Source of the DNA: CAVYBY01 sp963766935 | Lineage (GTDB): Bacteria > Actinomycetota > UBA4738 > HRBIN12 | Direction: 5' to 3' | Length of the DNA stretch: 64,000 bases | NCBI GenBank assembly: GCA_963766935.1 | Contig: CAVYBY010000002.1 | Coordinates: 186,001-250,000 of the forward strand | Part shown: piece by piece, positions 43,779-52,132 of the stretch | Layout: every line of letters begins with the position of its first letter | Position numbering within the stretch: the first letter of the stretch is position 1 | Translations under genes and position numbers: made by a program | The notes under the pieces: generated by a model | Seen by the model: only the letters and a program-made list of their open reading frames with translations | Database searches by the model: none | Told to the model about the DNA's origin: nothing

Positions 43779-43827
43779 AGATCCTCGCACGCGTTCGGCC
43801 CGGCTTCAAGCATCGTGGGGCCTTCGG

Positions 43828-44775
43828 TCAGTGCGGCGGGGGCGGCGGGGGAGGAGGAACCGGAACGCTCGTCGCGGGCGCACCGGGCTGCGGTTGGGTC
43901 GTTCTTCTGGCTGCGAGCACGATCCCTCCGAGTCCGAGGGTCGCCGCTGCGAACCAGACGAGCCCGCCGATTCCCGGGATGAGCGCCAGGACCCGCAGGA
44001 TGCCCCACCCGGCGAGGAACGCCAGGGCGGCGTGCTGCGGCGGGCGCACGAGCCGTCGCCCCACCGCGAGCGCGGCGACGGCCCAGCCGATCCAATAGAG
44101 GAGGCCGAGCGCGAGCAGCACGCCGAGCGCGAGCGGCAGTCCGACGATCGTCGCGGCCACGATGAGCGCGCCGATCGGGAGACCGAAGAACACGAGCGCT
44201 CCCCAGCCGAACGCGGGACCGATCGAATCGACGGCCGCCGCCGCGGACTGAGCCTGCCGGCCCACCAGGGCGAGCATCAACAGGCCGAGGACGAGTGCGG
44301 ACAGGCTCGCGCCGATCCAGAAGGCGACCCTCGACAGGCCGAAACCGAGCCCGCGCAGATGGCCGAACCCACGGGGGGTCCGCGAGATGCCGCCGCCGAT
44401 CGTGGCGCCGTCCGCGATGTCCGGCCGGTCGACCGAGACCACCCGGCCGTCCACGGTCGCCCCCGACGTCAGCACGACGCGGCCCGAGAAGGCGACGACA
44501 TCGCCGTCGACGACGCCGGAGACCGTCACGTCACCGTGAAAGGCGACCACCGTGCCGGTGACCGTGCCGTCGACGATCGCGTCGCCGTCGAAGATCACCG
44601 CGTCGCTCACGACCGTGCCGTCGGGGACCCGAAGCGTTCCTCGAAGCACGACCTCCGGATCGGCCTCGCCCTTCGTCTGCGCCCACGCGGGTGAGGCGGC
44701 GAGCAGCACGGCGATCCCGGCGGCGACCACGGTCAGCGTCAGCTGCGTCTTTCGGCGCGTCGTGTGGCGTTTCAC
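43828..44775 (-). CDS. exported membrane protein with bactofilin-like beta-helix domain
   Basis: A 315-residue protein: signal peptide (about 1-30, ending SPAWAQ), a repetitive polymer-forming (bactofilin/DUF583-like) domain at about 40-115 with repeats such as GDAIVDGTVTGTVVAFHGDVTVSGVVDG, then five or so transmembrane helices and a proline-rich tail. Start GTG 44775 has TAGCCT ending 7 bases upstream. Similar two-part proteins are common in actinobacteria but uncharacterised; a role in envelope organisation is inferred. Confidence 0.75.
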   Translation of the reverse strand: MKRHTTRRKTQLTLTVVAAGIAVLLAASPAWAQTKGEADPEVVLRGTLRVPDGTVVSDAVIFDGDAIVDGTVTGTVVAFHGDVTVSGVVDGDVVAFSGRVVLTSGATVDGRVVSVDRPDIADGATIGGGISRTPRGFGHLRGLGFGLSRVAFWIGASLSALVLGLLMLALVGRQAQSAAAAVDSIGPAFGWGALVFFGLPIGALIVAATIVGLPLALGVLLALGLLYWIGWAVAALAVGRRLVRPPQHAALAFLAGWGILRVLALIPGIGGLVWFAAATLGLGGIVLAARRTTQPQPGAPATSVPVPPPPPPPPH

Positions 44776-44782
44776 GGGCCTC

Positions 44783-44788
44783 AGGCTA
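44783..44788 (-). promoter_or_regulatory. -10-like element of the bactofilin-like gene (leaderless type)
   Basis: TAGCCT on the minus strand ends 7 bases before GTG 44775. Confidence 0.4.
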
Positions 44789-44846
44789 CCCCGGCGAGGA
44801 CCTCGGCGCAGGCGCCGGGATCGGGGTCCATCGCTCCGTTGGTCGC

Positions 44847-45167
44847 CTACGCGGGTGGAGCGGCGGCGTCCGCTTGCCCGCCGATTCGCAGAGCGCGGCG
44901 CCTCGCGATCGCGGCGCACGCGACAACGGCAGCCAGCCCGCCCAGCGACGCCACGAAGAACGCGAGCTGGTAGGCGGTGTCGGAGTTATCCGCCGCATCC
45001 GCTACGAAGGATCCGATGGCAAAGACGACGAGCCCGGTGCCGGCCCCGACGGCGAGTGCAAGGACCGCCGAGAGGCGGTCGCCGGGCGGCAAGGTGATCC
45101 CCGCGACGCCGGCGACGACCCCGCCGAGGCCGATCAGCATGATCGAGGCCGTGATCAGGTGCGGCAC
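44847..45167 (-). CDS. small membrane protein of unknown function
   Basis: About 106 residues with three hydrophobic helices (ASIMLIGLGGVVAGVAGI, VLALAVGAGTGLVVFAIGSFV and LAFFVASLGGLAAVVACAAI) and a basic end. GTG 45167 is the best start; a minus-strand GATGCT lies 6 bases upstream. It lies between rmuC (divergent) and the bactofilin-like gene. No family recognised. Confidence 0.55.
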   Translation of the reverse strand: MPHLITASIMLIGLGGVVAGVAGITLPPGDRLSAVLALAVGAGTGLVVFAIGSFVADAADNSDTAYQLAFFVASLGGLAAVVACAAIARRRALRIGGQADAAAPPA

Positions 45168-45242
45168 GGGTCGAGCATCGGCCGCCCGACCTGGTGAGCA
45201 CAAGGCCCGCCACGAGATCGGCACGGTTTCGCCATCTTCGGA

Positions 45243-45258
45243 ACGAATCGCTATTCGT
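45243..45258. promoter_or_regulatory. palindrome upstream of rmuC, possible LexA-like site
   Basis: ACGAAT (45243-45248) and ATTCGT (45253-45258) are exact complements around CGCT. It reads CGAAT-N4-ATTCG, one symmetric change from the CGAAC-N4-GTTCG SOS box of Gram-positives, about 80 bases before rmuC. Confidence 0.35.
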
Positions 45259-45336
45259 GTCGGAGGGTCCGGATAGCGTCGAGCAGCTTTCCTCTCCACC
45301 ATTCCTTGTCTCAGGAAGGCCGAAAGGACGGATGAG

Positions 45337-46341
45337 ATGGACGTCTGGATCGGACTGGCCCTGGTGGCGCTGGTGGCCGGCATCGTCGCCGGCGCGGGGT
45401 TGGCGCGACGCTCCGGCTCCGGATCGGGCCCGGATCCCGGGTTCGGCCGGCTCGAGGCGCGGTTGGAGGTCCAGCTCGCCGAGCTCCGGCGTCTGGCCGA
45501 CGGCGCGAACGCGCGCGACCTCACGACCGAGCAGATGCGGGCCGGGCTGGACGGCGCGCGCAGGGCGCTGGAGGAGCTCCGGTCGCGCGATCGCGAACGG
45601 CAACAGGGCGATAACGATCAGCGCGAGATCGTCCGGCGACTGGCCACGGTGCTGGCGGGCGCGGGTGCGACGGGGCGCGCCGGCGAGAACGTGCTCGCCG
45701 AGCACCTCGGTCAGCTTCCGCCGGGGATGCTCGAGACGGATCTGCGGATCGGCGGCAAGGTCGTCGAGTTCGCGGTCCGGCTTCCGGACGGACGCCGCCT
45801 CCCGATCGACTCGAAATGGTCGGCGGTGGCGGAGCTGGAGGCGCTCGAAGCCGCCGCCGACCGGGACCGGGACGCGTGCGTTCGCGCGGTCGAGAAAGTG
45901 GTGGCATTGCGCGCGCGCGAGGTGGCCCAGTACCTGGACCCGTCGCTCACCGCGCCGGTGGCGGTGGCGGCGATCCCCGACGCCGCCTACGCGGTGCTGC
46001 GCCGCGCGCACGCGGACGCCTTCGCCCGGGGGGTCGTCATCGTTCCGTACTCCTCGGCCCTGCCGATCGTCCTGTTTCTGTATGCCCTCGTGCAGCGGTT
46101 CGGAGACGCGGCCGACGTTCAATCGAGCCTCGCCGATGTCGCGGCCGCGCTCGACCAGATGGCGGCGATCGTCGAGAACCGCGTCGCCAAGGCGGCCACC
46201 ATGCTCACGAACGGGGCGGACGAGCTCAGGTCTCACCTCGGCAAGGCCCGGGGTTCCATCGCGCGCGCCCACGCGACGACCGACGAGCTGCCCGCGGTCG
46301 ATCGACCGGAGATCGAAGGCCGGCTCAGCGTGGTCCCGTGA
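45337..46341 (+). CDS. rmuC: RmuC-family DNA recombination protein
   Basis: A 334-residue protein: an N-terminal membrane-spanning helix (VALVAGIVAGAG), a helical region, and the RmuC nuclease-like domain with GRAGENVLAEHLGQLPPGML near residue 112, VVEFAVRLPDGRRLPIDSKW (catalytic-site block) and VIVPYSSALPIVLFLYAL. RmuC limits inversions between short repeats in Escherichia coli and is predicted to be a nuclease. An AAGGACGG sequence precedes the ATG. Shorter than E. coli RmuC, mainly in the coiled-coil part. Confidence 0.88.
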   Translation: MDVWIGLALVALVAGIVAGAGLARRSGSGSGPDPGFGRLEARLEVQLAELRRLADGANARDLTTEQMRAGLDGARRALEELRSRDRERQQGDNDQREIVRRLATVLAGAGATGRAGENVLAEHLGQLPPGMLETDLRIGGKVVEFAVRLPDGRRLPIDSKWSAVAELEALEAAADRDRDACVRAVEKVVALRAREVAQYLDPSLTAPVAVAAIPDAAYAVLRRAHADAFARGVVIVPYSSALPIVLFLYALVQRFGDAADVQSSLADVAAALDQMAAIVENRVAKAATMLTNGADELRSHLGKARGSIARAHATTDELPAVDRPEIEGRLSVVP

Positions 46342-46360
46342 CCCTCCCGCCGGGATCGTA

Positions 46361-46366
46361 GATACT
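46361..46366 (+). promoter_or_regulatory. -10-like element of the GH114 gene (leaderless type)
   Basis: GATACT (overlapping TAGATA) ends 7 bases before GTG 46374. Confidence 0.35.
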
Positions 46367-46373
46367 CGCGGCC

Positions 46374-47222
46374 GTGGTGCGAAGAGGCGTTGCGCTCGCT
46401 CTGACGGCGCTCGCGTGCTCGCTCACCGGCGGGGCGTGGGCGCCGGCCGGTGCCGTGAGCGTGCCGGCCCGGACGCGATCCGTCCCGGCCCCGGTCCGCT
46501 GCGCCGGCTGCTGGAAGCCAGGACTCCGGGTCAGCTGGCAGTGGCAGCTGAGCGAGGTCCCGAAGCGATGGGACCTGCTCGACGTCCGCATGTATGACAC
46601 CGACGGCTTCGAAACGCCGGTCTCGCTCGTGCAGGCGCTGCACCGGCAGGGATCGAAGGCCGTGTGTTACGTGAGCGCCGGCTCCAGGGAGATCTGGCGG
46701 CCCGATGCCAAGCGGTTCCCCACCTCCGTCCTCGGACGCCCGTTGGACGGGTGGCCGGGGGAGCGGTGGCTGGACGTCCGGCGGCTCGACGTGCTCGGGC
46801 CGATCATGCGGGCGCGGCTCGACATGTGCGCCCGCAAGGGCTTCGACGGCGTCGAGTTCGACAACGTGGACGGCTACGCCAACCGGACCGGTTTGCCGCT
46901 GACCCGGGGAGATCAGCTCCGCTACGACGTCTTCCTCGCGAACCAGGCGCATCGGCGAGGTCTCTTCGCGCTCCTCAAGAACGATCTCGGCCAGGTCCGG
47001 TCGCTTCTGCGGTACTTCGACGGGGCGCTCAACGAGGAGTGCCGCACCTATCGCGAGTGCTACCGGTTGCAGCCGTTCGTGGACGCCGGCAAGCCGGTGT
47101 TCGGGGTCGAGTACGCGCTCGACACGTCGGAGTTCTGTCCCTCCGCGAACCACCGCAACTTCAACTTCCTCAAGAAGCGGCTCGCGCTCGGTGCCTGGCG
47201 CGTTCCTTGCCGCGGCGTCTAG
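46374..47222 (+). CDS. secreted glycoside hydrolase family 114 (endo-alpha-1,4-polygalactosaminidase-like)
   Basis: A 282-residue secreted protein: a signal peptide (about 1-27) then a TIM-barrel GH114 domain starting with SWQWQLSE near residue 55. Conserved acidic sites lie in VRMYDTDGFET, AVCYVSAGSREIWRPDA, KGFDGVEFDNVDGYANRTG and the final PVFGVEYALD. GH114 enzymes cut galactosaminogalactan-type polymers. Several Cys pairs near the ends suggest disulfides. The substrate in this organism is unknown; neighbours rmuC and argC give no hint. Confidence 0.85.
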   Translation: MVRRGVALALTALACSLTGGAWAPAGAVSVPARTRSVPAPVRCAGCWKPGLRVSWQWQLSEVPKRWDLLDVRMYDTDGFETPVSLVQALHRQGSKAVCYVSAGSREIWRPDAKRFPTSVLGRPLDGWPGERWLDVRRLDVLGPIMRARLDMCARKGFDGVEFDNVDGYANRTGLPLTRGDQLRYDVFLANQAHRRGLFALLKNDLGQVRSLLRYFDGALNEECRTYRECYRLQPFVDAGKPVFGVEYALDTSEFCPSANHRNFNFLKKRLALGAWRVPCRGV

Positions 47223-47252
47223 CCGATCACCTCGCGCAGGGCCATCTCGGCA

Positions 47253-47287
47253 TTGTCATAGTCATCCATTTCTTGCATATTCATACA
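47253..47287 (+). promoter_or_regulatory. argC promoter with overlapping ARG box
   Basis: TTGTCA (47253-47258) and CATATT (47276-47281) are spaced 17 bases and end 7 bases before the ATG at 47289, so argC should be leaderless. TGCATATTCATACA (47274-47287) fits the ARG box core TGNAT-N4-ATNCA; a weaker copy overlaps TCATAGTCATCCA just upstream. ArgR bound here would block RNA polymerase. Confidence 0.6.
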
Positions 47288-47288
47288 T

Positions 47289-48362
47289 ATGGGTTCCACG
47301 TCGTCATCCGTCCGCATCGCCGTGCTCGGGGCGTCCGGCTATGCCGGCGGCGAGCTCGTCAGGCTGCTGGTCGAGCATCCCTCGGCCGAGCTCGCCTACC
47401 TGGGTGCCGGAGGATCGGCCGGACGTCTGGTTCGCGACGTGCATCCTCACCTGGCCTCGACGCCCGCGGGCGATCGCCGGCTGGAGCCGATCGAGCTTGC
47501 TGCGCTTCTTGGCGCGCTTCCTGACGTGGCCGACGTGGTCTTCTCGGCCCTGCCGCACGGACGGTGCGCCCAGATCGCGCCCGGGCTTCTCGAGGCCGGG
47601 CTCCGCGTCGTCGACCTGTCGGGTGACTTCCGGCTTCCCGCGGGCGCCTATCCCGACTGGTACGGGTTCGACCACCCGGCTCCGGCATGGCTCGGCAAGG
47701 CCGTCTACGGACTCCCGGAACTGGCGGCCGACCGCTTGCCCGGCGCCCAGCTGATCGCCAACCCCGGGTGTTTCCCGACGCCGGTGATCCTCGGTCTGGC
47801 GCCGCTGCTGGCCGCCGGCCTCCTCGAGGCCGGACCCGTCCACGTCGACGGCAAGACCGGCCTGTCGGGAGCCGGGCGCGCGGCATCGGAGACGACCACG
47901 TACGCCGCCGCGGAGGAGAGCATCCGGCCCTATCGCGTCCCCGGGCACCAGCACACGCCGGAGATGGAGAACGGCATCGAGGCGGCCACCGGGATCTCGC
48001 TCCGGCTCGTGTTCGCCCCGCATCTGGTGCCGGCCGTCCGCGGCGTGGTGACGACGTCGTTCGCGCCGCTTGCGGCCGGAGCCACGACCGAATCGCTGAC
48101 GGAGGCGCTCGCCGAGGCGTATCGGGGCCGGCGCTTCGTCCGCGTGCTGCCGCCCGGCGACCTGGTCGACTCCAAGCGGGTTCGCGGGACGAACGTGCTG
48201 GAGCTTGCGGCGATCGCCGACCCGCGCTCGGGCACCGCTATCGTGATCGGGGCGCTCGACAACCTGATCAAGGGCGCCGCCGGTCAGGCGATCCAGAACA
48301 TGAACCTTGCGATCGGGCTCCCGGAAGAGGCGGCCCTGCCGGTCGCGGGGGCGTACCCATGA
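47289..48362 (+). CDS. argC: N-acetyl-gamma-glutamyl-phosphate reductase
   Basis: Third step of arginine synthesis, NADPH-dependent reduction of N-acetylglutamyl phosphate; 357 residues. NADP loop VLGASGYAGGELVRLL at residue 12, active-site Cys in ANPGCFPTPV near residue 158, and the conserved GHQHTPEMEN near 218. First gene of argCJBDRGH, directly behind an ARG box and -10 element. Its TGA overlaps the argJ ATG (ATGA). Confidence 0.95.
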   Translation: MGSTSSSVRIAVLGASGYAGGELVRLLVEHPSAELAYLGAGGSAGRLVRDVHPHLASTPAGDRRLEPIELAALLGALPDVADVVFSALPHGRCAQIAPGLLEAGLRVVDLSGDFRLPAGAYPDWYGFDHPAPAWLGKAVYGLPELAADRLPGAQLIANPGCFPTPVILGLAPLLAAGLLEAGPVHVDGKTGLSGAGRAASETTTYAAAEESIRPYRVPGHQHTPEMENGIEAATGISLRLVFAPHLVPAVRGVVTTSFAPLAAGATTESLTEALAEAYRGRRFVRVLPPGDLVDSKRVRGTNVLELAAIADPRSGTAIVIGALDNLIKGAAGQAIQNMNLAIGLPEEAALPVAGAYP

Positions 48363-49552
48363 GCGTCACCTACCCGGCCGGGTTCCGCGCCGCCGGTATG
48401 GCGGCCGGCTTCAAGCCGAGCGGAAGGCCCGACTTCGGATTGCTGATCGGCGACGCCGGGACCACGGCGGCCGGCGTGTTCACCACCAACCGCGTCCAGG
48501 CCGCGCCGGTGCGCCTCTCGCGCGAGCGGCTGACCCGGGGAAGTTCCCGGGCCGTTCTCGTCAACAGCGGTCAGGCGAACGCCGGCACGGGCGAGCGCGG
48601 CGACTTGGACGCCGTCCGCGCGACCTCGGCCGCCGCGGACTGCCTCGGCATCGGCGTGGACGAGCTGCTGCAGTGCTCGACCGGCGTGATCGGCCAGCCC
48701 GTGCCGATGGACACGCTGGTCGGCGCGCTGCCGGCGCTCGTCAAGCAGCTCTCACCCGGCGGCGGCGGCGCCTTCGCCAACGCCATCATGACGACCGACA
48801 CCGTGGCGAAGGAGGCGACCGCGCAGGCGGGGCCGTTCCGGGTCGGCGGTGCGGCCAAGGGCGTCGGCATGATCTCGCCGAACCTCGCGACGATGCTCGC
48901 GTTTCTTACCACCGACGCCCCGGTCGAGGCGGAGGCCCTGCAGCGACTCGTGCTCCAGGAGCTCCGGCCCCGGTTCAGCTCCTTCACGGTCGACGGGTGC
49001 ACGAGCACCAACGACACGGTCCTGTTGTTCTCGAGCGGCGCCGTGGAAGGGGAGCCGATGGACGAGACATCCGCCGGATGGGACGGGCTCGCCGAGGCCG
49101 TCGGCGCCGTCGGATCCTCGCTCGTCCGGCAGCTGATTGCCGACGGCGAAGGAATCGGACACGTCATCGTGATCGAGGTGGCCGGGGCAAGCTCCGACGG
49201 CGACGCCGAGCGGATCGCGAGGTCGGTCGCGAACTCGCCGCTCGTGAAGACCGCCGCCTACGGCGGCGATCCCAACCCGGGGCGCATCTTGCAGGCCGTG
49301 GGCTCCTCCGGTGTCGCCGTGGAGCCGGAGGGGGTCGGCGTGACGCTCGGCGACGTGGCCGTCGTCGAGGCAGGTGTGATCCCGCCCGACTACTTCACCG
49401 GCGGCGCGCTGCTGGAGGCGGCGCGCGGCGCCATGTCGGGGACGGAGATCCAGATGCGCATCTCCGTGGGCGCCGGGGCCGGCACGGCACGCGTGCTCGG
49501 CGGCGACCTCTCCTACGACTACATCAAGATCAACGGGGAGTACACGACGTGA
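48359..49552 (+). CDS. argJ: bifunctional glutamate N-acetyltransferase/amino-acid acetyltransferase
   Basis: Transfers acetyl from N-acetylornithine to glutamate and can also use acetyl-CoA; 397 residues. The precursor self-cleaves before Thr in AIMTTDTVAKEA near residue 145; FTTNRVQAAPV, VNSGQANAGTG and GMISPNLATMLAF are family blocks, and the C-terminus DLSYDYIKINGEYTT is typical. Overlaps argC (ATGA) and argB (GTGA). Its presence makes the cyclic acetyl pathway likely. Confidence 0.95.
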   Translation: MSVTYPAGFRAAGMAAGFKPSGRPDFGLLIGDAGTTAAGVFTTNRVQAAPVRLSRERLTRGSSRAVLVNSGQANAGTGERGDLDAVRATSAAADCLGIGVDELLQCSTGVIGQPVPMDTLVGALPALVKQLSPGGGGAFANAIMTTDTVAKEATAQAGPFRVGGAAKGVGMISPNLATMLAFLTTDAPVEAEALQRLVLQELRPRFSSFTVDGCTSTNDTVLLFSSGAVEGEPMDETSAGWDGLAEAVGAVGSSLVRQLIADGEGIGHVIVIEVAGASSDGDAERIARSVANSPLVKTAAYGGDPNPGRILQAVGSSGVAVEPEGVGVTLGDVAVVEAGVIPPDYFTGGALLEAARGAMSGTEIQMRISVGAGAGTARVLGGDLSYDYIKINGEYTT

Positions 49553-50478
49553 TCGACCTGCCGCCGCAGATCCGGGAGCGCACGGTCGCGAAGGCGCGGA
49601 CGCTGATCGAGGCGCTGCCGTTCATGCGCGAGCACCGCGGGAAGGTGGTCGTCGTCAAGGTCGGCGGGGCGGCCATGCACTCGGCCGGCCTCGCGGCCTC
49701 GTTTGCCGAGGACATCCTGCTTCTGCAGAGCGCCGGGATCCATCCCGTCGTCGTGCACGGGGGCGGCCCGCAGGTGACGCACTACTCCGCGCGCCTTGGC
49801 ATCGAGACGACCTTCGTCGACGGCCTTCGGGTGACCGACGCCGAAACGCTCGACGTCGCCACGATGGTGCTCGTCGGCAAGCTCAACACCGAGGTGGTCG
49901 CGACGCTCGTTGCCGGGGGGGTCGGCGCGGTCGGGCTCTCGGGAGTGGACGGGGGGTTGCTGCTCGCCCGCAGGCAGGTCGCGCCGGACCTCGGGTTCGT
50001 CGGCGAGGTCGTGCACGTGAACCCCGATGTCGTCCACACGCTCCTCGGGCGCCGCTACGTCCCGGTGATCGCGTCGATCGCCGTCGACGAGACCGGGCAG
50101 GGCTACAACCTGAACGCCGACGTGGTCGCCGGGGAGCTCGCCGTCGCGCTCTCGGCCGAGAAGCTCGTCTACCTGAACGACGTGCCCGGGCTGATCGGTG
50201 CGACCGGCGATCTGTGGTCCGAGCTCTCGGCGACCAAGGCCGACGAGCTGCTCACCACCCGCGACGTCGTCGACGGCGGCATGGTCCCGAAGCTCGAGTC
50301 GGCGGTGTTCGCGCTTCGCGGCGGGGTCGGCCGCGTCCACCTGGTCGACGGCCGCGTCCAGCACTCGCTCGTGCTCGAGCTGTTCACGCCCGAGGGGGTC
50401 GGAACGATGATCACACCCGACGCGGACTCGGCGGCTACGGGCCAGGCGAACGTCGAATCCGTCGAGGCGGCCCCATGA
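49549..50478 (+). CDS. argB: acetylglutamate kinase
   Basis: Second step of arginine synthesis; amino-acid kinase fold, 309 residues. VVVKVGGAAMHS near residue 35, VVVHGGGPQVTHYSARLG near 65, LNADVVAGELA and YLNDVPGL are the ATP and substrate sites. The N-terminal extra helix (about 25 residues before VVVKVGG) is the type found in arginine-inhibited hexameric enzymes, so feedback inhibition is likely. Start GTG 49549 overlaps argJ; the stop overlaps argD. Confidence 0.95.
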   Translation: MIDLPPQIRERTVAKARTLIEALPFMREHRGKVVVVKVGGAAMHSAGLAASFAEDILLLQSAGIHPVVVHGGGPQVTHYSARLGIETTFVDGLRVTDAETLDVATMVLVGKLNTEVVATLVAGGVGAVGLSGVDGGLLLARRQVAPDLGFVGEVVHVNPDVVHTLLGRRYVPVIASIAVDETGQGYNLNADVVAGELAVALSAEKLVYLNDVPGLIGATGDLWSELSATKADELLTTRDVVDGGMVPKLESAVFALRGGVGRVHLVDGRVQHSLVLELFTPEGVGTMITPDADSAATGQANVESVEAAP

Positions 50479-51656
50479 CGCTTCCCGGCGAGGCGTTCCT
50501 CATGCCCACCTACGCCCGCTACCCCGTCACGCTCGTGAGCGGCCGCGGGGAGCTCGTGTGGGACGAGGGCGGTCGCGAGCTCCTCGACTTCACCGGCGGT
50601 CTCGGTGTGCTGATCCTCGGCCACTGCCACCCGGCCTGGGTCGAGGCGGTCACGCGCGCCGCCGGGACGATCGGGCTCGTGTCCAACCTCTATGCGACGC
50701 CGCAGCAGGCGGAGCTGGCCCAGCGTCTGGCGTCCACGCTTCCGCTGGACGACGCGCGCGTCTTCTTCGGCAACTCCGGCGCCGAGGCGAACGAGGCGGC
50801 GATCAAGCTGGTGCGCAAGTGGGGGCTGGCCCGCGGGCGCGGGACGATCGTCGCCCTCGAGGGCTCGTTCCACGGGCGCACCGTGGCGACGCTGGCCGCG
50901 ACCGGCCAGCCGTCCAAGCGCGCCCCCTTCGAGCCGCTCGTCGACTGGTTCCGCCACGTCCCCCCGTCGGACCCCGATGCGTTGGAGGAGGCGTTCGCGC
51001 CGGGCGACGTGGCCGCCGTGCTGCTGGAGCCGGTCATGGGCGAAGGCGGCGTGCACCCGCTCGAGGACGCCTATCTGCGGCGGGTCCGCGACCTCTGCGA
51101 CGGGCACGGAGCCCTGCTCGTCGCCGACGAGGTGCAGTCGGGGATGGGGCGGTGCGGCGACTGGGCCGCGATCTCACGCGCCGGCGTCCGCCCGGACGTC
51201 ATCACGCTCTCCAAGGCCCTCGGCGGTGGGATGCCCATCGGGGCGACGCTTGCGCGCGCCGATATCTCGCTGGCCGCCGGCGACCACGGCTCCACCTTCG
51301 GCGGCGGACCGGTTCCGTCGGCAGCCGCCCTCGCGGTCATCGAGACGATCGAGAAGGAGGGCTTGCTCGAGCGCGCGGTGGAGTTGGGGGCCCGGCTCAC
51401 CGGCGGCGTCGCCGCGTCGGCTCCCGAGGGGAGCGTCGCCCAGATCCGCGGACGCGGCGCCCTCTGGGGGTTCGATCTGGGAGCGGGCGCCGACGCCTAC
51501 GCGGTGACCCTGGACCTGCTCGACCACGGGGTTCTCGCCTCGACCGCCGGGCCCACGGTGGTTCGGATGTCCCCGCCACTCGTCGCGAGCGACGAATCCT
51601 GCGACCGCGCGGCCGAGGCGCTCGCATCGGCGCTTCGCCGGGGGGTCGGGGGATGA
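50475..51656 (+). CDS. argD: acetylornithine aminotransferase
   Basis: Class III PLP aminotransferase, 393 residues. SGAEANEAAIKLVRKW near residue 104, the cofactor site ADEVQSGMGRCG near 222, and the Schiff-base Lys in ITLSKALGGGMPIG near 248 are present. Coupled by 4-base overlaps to argB and argR. In many actinobacteria argF follows argD; here argR follows directly. Confidence 0.94.
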   Translation: MTLPGEAFLMPTYARYPVTLVSGRGELVWDEGGRELLDFTGGLGVLILGHCHPAWVEAVTRAAGTIGLVSNLYATPQQAELAQRLASTLPLDDARVFFGNSGAEANEAAIKLVRKWGLARGRGTIVALEGSFHGRTVATLAATGQPSKRAPFEPLVDWFRHVPPSDPDALEEAFAPGDVAAVLLEPVMGEGGVHPLEDAYLRRVRDLCDGHGALLVADEVQSGMGRCGDWAAISRAGVRPDVITLSKALGGGMPIGATLARADISLAAGDHGSTFGGGPVPSAAALAVIETIEKEGLLERAVELGARLTGGVAASAPEGSVAQIRGRGALWGFDLGAGADAYAVTLDLLDHGVLASTAGPTVVRMSPPLVASDESCDRAAEALASALRRGVGG

Positions 51657-52132
51657 GCCGGACGAACGGAACATCGAAGGTCCGGCGCCAGCAGGCCATC
51701 GCGGGTCTCGTCGAGCGCGAGCGGCTCGGGAGCCAGGATCAGATCCGCGGCCGTCTGGCGGTGCTCGGGATCGAGGCGACGCAGTCGACGATCAGCCGCG
51801 ACATCGAGGAGCTGGGGCTCGCGCGCCTGCACGACGCCGATGGCATGCGCTACGCGGCGGCCGGGGGCGCCGGATCGGCCGCGCCGTCGGCGACGCTCGA
51901 ACGCCTGCTGGGGGAGTTCGCCCTGAGCTTCGTCTCGACCGACGCCGGGCTGATCGTGCGAACGCCGCCGGGCGCCGCGGCCGCGCTCGCCGAGGGGATC
52001 GACCGCGCGGCCCTGCACGACATCGCCGGCACGATCGCCGGCGACAACACCATCCTCGTGCTGGGCCGCCGCGGGGTGGCCGCCGGGCGGATCGAGCGGA
52101 CGCTCGCCGGGATCATGAAGGCGGAACGATGA
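51653..52132 (+). CDS. argR: arginine repressor
   Basis: A 159-residue regulator: N-terminal winged helix (about 10-75) with the recognition helix ATQSTISRDIEELGLARL, and a C-terminal hexamerisation and arginine-binding domain with DIAGTIAGDNTILVLGR. It binds ARG boxes when arginine is high; the box at 47274 upstream of argC is its likely target, giving autoregulation of the operon that contains it. Overlaps argD and argG by 4 bases each. Confidence 0.93.
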   Translation: MSRTNGTSKVRRQQAIAGLVERERLGSQDQIRGRLAVLGIEATQSTISRDIEELGLARLHDADGMRYAAAGGAGSAAPSATLERLLGEFALSFVSTDAGLIVRTPPGAAAALAEGIDRAALHDIAGTIAGDNTILVLGRRGVAAGRIERTLAGIMKAER

